Shown here piece after piece: positions 7,039 to 8,796 of a stretch of 8,796 bases of DNA. The notes below the pieces were generated by a model that saw only the letters and a list, made by a program, of their open reading frames with translations, did not search any database and had not been told where the DNA came from. The stretch lies in NCBI GenBank assembly GCA_934435195.1, contig CAKSAJ010000048.1, positions 1-8,796 on the forward strand, written 5' to 3'. How positions within the stretch are numbered: the first letter of the stretch is position 1; each line of letters starts with the position of its first letter. The position numbers were made by a program, and so were the translations under genes. This DNA comes from an uncultured Schaedlerella sp. GTDB taxonomy: Bacteria; Bacillota; Clostridia; Lachnospirales; Lachnospiraceae.

Positions 7039-7053
7039 AAACCGTCTCGGTTT
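7039..7053 (-). promoter_or_regulatory. 5'-terminal hairpin of the small transcript
   Basis: AAACCG (7039-7044) and CGGTTT (7048-7053) form a 6-bp stem with a 3-nt loop, starting at the predicted transcription start (about 7051). A second inverted repeat, TTAAAT-ATTC-ATTTAA (7017-7032), fills the space up to the ribosome binding site. They could stabilise the RNA or control access to the small ORF. Confidence 0.4.
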
Positions 7054-7057
7054 ATTC

Positions 7058-7066
7058 ATTATACCA
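7058..7066 (-). promoter_or_regulatory. Extended -10 promoter of the small transcript
   Basis: The minus strand reads TGGTATAAT, a perfect TATAAT with the TGn extension. The hexamer 17 bp upstream is TTAGCG, a poor -35, which is common for extended -10 promoters. The predicted RNA would run from about 7051 to about 6886, roughly 165 nt. Confidence 0.6.
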
Positions 7067-7131
7067 CAAGACCTTCCCTTCGCTAAGATAAAATGAACAT
7101 TATTTTCATTACTATTTTTCTATTCTGTTAC

Positions 7132-7446
7132 TTAAACTGTGCTGGCTGTATCCGGATAATCTTCAAATAATTTTCTTTTGAAAATGATTAGGTTTTGAAA
7201 ATCCACTGGATTTGCGAACCAATAGTCCCACATCATCCAATTCCTTCAATGCTGTTTTTACAGAAGATTTGCATTTGTCGATTTGAACATACAATTCCTC
7301 TATCGGAAAAATCAGATAAACATTTCCATACTTATCTATCCAGCTATTCTTTCTCGATATCCGTGCCCGGTCATACAAAATCATATAAAGAAATTTTGCA
7401 GTTTGGGAAATGCGCACTCTGACTCCTTCATGTATTCATATTTCAT
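7132..7446 (-). pseudogene. Frameshifted remnant of a RepA_N-type replication initiator
   Basis: The middle frame (7417-7163) reads AKFLYMILYDRARISRKNSW, then IDKYGNVYLIFPIEELYVQI and SSVKTALKELDDVGLLVRKS followed by KPNH. This is the winged-helix pattern of the RepA N-terminal domain (PF06970) of Firmicute plasmids and integrative elements. Intact proteins of this kind are usually well over 200 residues; only about 84 remain. The natural start appears to be ATG 7446 (MKYEYMKESE...), in another frame that soon stops, so a frame change separates start and domain. At the other end, after KPNHFQKKII, a different frame continues as FEDYPDTASTV to a TAA at 7132-7134, suggesting a second indel. No C-terminal replication domain follows. 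I judge it a decayed copy, not a working gene. Confidence 0.75.
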
Positions 7447-7685
7447 TCTTTTCTCGCCTCGTTTCTGTTTCTAATTGTTGTAAAAATCATTTTTATGCCG
7501 GCTCAAAAATGTCCTTACATATATTCAAAAGATGACGGGCATAAATACAGGTTCTTGATGAAAATTTTTTATTTTTCCTGCAAAAATACCCTTTCATTAA
7601 TACGAAACGCTTAGAGACATTTTTACAGCCCCCTGATGATTTTTTTATTTTTTCGGTTAATTGAATATTTGAAAACAAAAAACAC

Positions 7686-7702
7686 TCACCTATTCCAGGT
7701 GA
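7686..7702. repeat. Inverted repeat TCACCT-ATTCC-AGGTGA
   Basis: Exact 6-bp arms around 5 nt, with a further CA/TG pair after one mismatch on each side. Short by itself, it is the first of six inverted repeats within 290 bp. Function not known. Confidence 0.4.
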
Positions 7703-7775
7703 ATGCCTTATCAAAATTTCCTTATTTTGTTGTCTGTGACGCTTATCCAGAAACGCTTGCGTGTCTGCTAAAATG

Positions 7776-7791
7776 TAATTGCTTGCAATTA
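7776..7791. repeat. Palindrome TAATTGC-TT-GCAATTA
   Basis: Perfect 7-bp arms with a 2-nt centre, typical of a dimeric protein site rather than an RNA stem. It lies 15 bp left of the next repeat. Function not known. Confidence 0.5.
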
Positions 7792-7806
7792 TATTTTCAC
7801 GTGGGT

Positions 7807-7825
7807 ATGGGGACGTAACCCCCAT
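7807..7825. repeat. GC-rich inverted repeat ATGGGG-ACGTAAC-CCCCAT
   Basis: Exact 6-bp arms with a 7-nt loop, strikingly GC-rich against the AT-rich surroundings. No U-tract follows on either strand, so it is not a terminator. A hairpin of this kind beside other repeats in mobile DNA could belong to a transfer origin, but I see no nic sequence I can name with certainty. Confidence 0.45.
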
Positions 7826-7843
7826 CAAGTCTGCTACTCGTAA

Positions 7844-7880
7844 GTAATACAAAATTGTCAAAATGACAATACTGTAATAC
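7844..7880. repeat. Palindrome flanked by direct repeats
   Basis: GTAATAC occurs at 7844-7850 and again at 7874-7880. Exactly between them, with 3 nt on each side, lies the palindrome ATTGTCA-AAA-TGACAAT (7854-7870). A symmetric core bounded by equal direct repeats is the build of many recombinase, relaxase or replication-initiator sites. Which of these applies cannot be told from the sequence. Confidence 0.5.
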
Positions 7881-7907
7881 ACGGGTGAATCTTGCTCTGG
7901 TTGTAAC

Positions 7908-7972
7908 GTATGAATTCATACAATAATAGGCCCAAATGGGCACTTTCACCATTCGAGCCTATATATTGTATG
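7908..7972. repeat. Overlapping palindromes that can form alternative hairpins
   Basis: GTATGAATTCATAC (7908-7921) is a perfect 14-bp palindrome. Its right half also starts a longer inverted repeat: CATACAATAATAGGC (7917-7931) matches the reverse complement of GCCTATATATTGTATG (7957-7972) with a single one-base gap. Nested inside is GCCC-AAAT-GGGC (7930-7941), sharing two bases with the left arm. The CATAC half-site can thus pair with GTATG on either side, but not both at once. No T-run follows on either strand, so termination is unlikely. Confidence 0.55.
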
Positions 7973-8071
7973 TCTTTCAGATAAGAGAGTAAAAAACAGC
8001 TGTCTAGACCATATGTTTTTACCATAGAATTTTTTTAGAAAACAATGTAGTTTTTGCAGATTTGTTTTTAA

Positions 8072-8796
8072 TGTCTATTCTCTGATAATTTGCATTATGA
8101 GAAGTTTCAGGATGGAACTGTAAAATGTATTGAGGATGAGATACCATTTGAATTGCCGGAGGGGTGGTGTTGGTCAAGATTACAAAGTATTACGTCCATT
8201 CTGACTGATGGAACGCATAAGACCCCCCAATATAGTGATGCTGGTTATATCTTTTTATCTTCAAAAAATGTGACCTCAGGCAAAATTGATTGGGACAACA
8301 TTATGTACATTCCTGAAGTACTACATCGTGAATTATATACCAGACTTGCTCCTAAAGCAGGCGATATTCTTCTTGCTAAGAACGGCACAACAGGTGTTGC
8401 TGCGATTGTTGATAGAGAAGAAGTTTTTGATATTTATGTAAGCCTTGCCCTAATTAGAATTGTAGATAATATTGTCAATCCACTTTATGTTCTTCGTGCG
8501 ATTGAAAGTTCTTTCATTCAAAATTATTTTAACAGTTCACTAAAAGGAATTGGGGTACCCAATCTGCATCTTGAACATATACGAAAAACATTGATACCAA
8601 TTCCACCATGCACTGAACAAGACAGAATAATTTTGAGAGCAGATACGTTTCTTTCGTTGGTCGAACAAATTGCAACCGATGAAACAGAACTACATCATTT
8701 GATTTCAAAGGCAAAAGCTAAAGTTCTCGACCTTGCCATTCGTGGCAAGCTTGTGCCACAAAATCCGGATGATGAGCCTGCTTCTATTCTTCTAGA
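8072..8796 (+). pseudogene. hsdS: Type I restriction-modification specificity subunit, 5'-truncated, continues past the right edge
   Basis: HsdS chooses the DNA sequence recognised by a type I restriction-modification complex. The frame is open from the TAA at 8069-8071 to the window end. It reads DNLHYEKFQDGTVKCIEDEI, then PFELPEGW, the linker that in this family precedes a target recognition domain. One complete recognition domain follows (about 8145-8640), with LTDGTHKTP, FLSSKNV, GDILLAKNGTTG and PPCTEQDRI. Then comes the conserved helical spacer (KAKVLDLAIRGKLVPQ, DDEPASILL). The usual N-terminal helix with its own start and ribosome binding site is absent: upstream is a stop codon, and the first in-frame ATG lies deep inside the domain. 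It is therefore a broken or silent copy, unless it is expressed by recombination. No hsdR or hsdM is in the window. Confidence 0.8.

Larger units (their letters stand above)
7447..8071. other. About 620 bp without a supportable gene
   Basis: Between the repA remnant and the hsdS fragment no frame shows a known family. A minus-strand frame of 129 codons (7493-7882) starts at an unsupported GTG and has no domain I recognise. A ribosome-binding-site-like AGGGGG precedes an ATG near 7610, but that frame stops after seven codons. The interval is AT-rich and packed with palindromes, described in the separate entries from 7686 to 7972. It probably derives from the same mobile element as the repA remnant. 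Confidence 0.6.

Noticed and set aside
7493..7882. Minus-strand reading frame of 129 codons
   Set aside because: GTG start without a ribosome binding site, passes through three palindromes, no recognisable domain and compositionally odd. A decayed gene cannot be excluded, but I cannot support a CDS.
1..8796. CRISPR array, tRNA or rRNA genes
   Set aside because: No regularly spaced repeats, no tRNA-like cloverleaf with CCA-proximal features and no rRNA signature segments seen on reading both strands.

Overview
The window looks like a low-GC Firmicute chromosome, most likely Lachnospiraceae. This rests on the AT-rich DNA, the AGGAGG-type ribosome binding sites, the protein sequences of the housekeeping genes, and a RepA_N-type plasmid/ICE replication remnant of a kind common in gut Clostridia. 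I could not run a database search, so the taxonomy is inference.

Layout. Bases 1-330 hold no protein gene but are almost wholly inverted repeats: a 10-bp hairpin, a 26-bp palindrome, and a string of nested stems at 108-287 that resembles a structured non-coding RNA on the + strand. These face the end of a minus-strand block. Reading on the minus strand: ilvN-ilvC (1508-2005 and 364-1383; branched-chain amino acid synthesis) has a clear promoter, a start-site hairpin and a terminator. Next is a sugar-nucleotide pair, a nucleotidyltransferase (3323-4246) followed by galE (2238-3260), with its own promoter and a strong terminator. Then come an ABC-F translation factor of the Uup/YfmR type (4381-6204) and a low-molecular-weight protein tyrosine phosphatase (6300-6773).

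From about 6880 to the right end the character changes. There is a compact minus-strand transcription unit of about 165 nt (promoter, 5' hairpin, 22-codon ORF, terminator). It is followed by a frameshifted remnant of a RepA_N replication initiator (7132-7446), then about 600 bp of non-coding, palindrome-rich DNA (7447-8071). Last is a + strand type I restriction specificity gene (hsdS) that lacks its 5' end and runs off the right edge. This section reads as the decayed end of a plasmid or integrative element abutting a partial or silent hsdS copy.

How the genes work together: IlvN regulates acetolactate synthase, whose catalytic subunit IlvB is not encoded here, and IlvC carries out the next step. 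The nucleotidyltransferase probably makes UDP-glucose for GalE to interconvert with UDP-galactose. The main candidates for something undescribed are the structured RNA at the left edge, the 22-codon transcription unit, and the palindrome cluster at 7686-7972.
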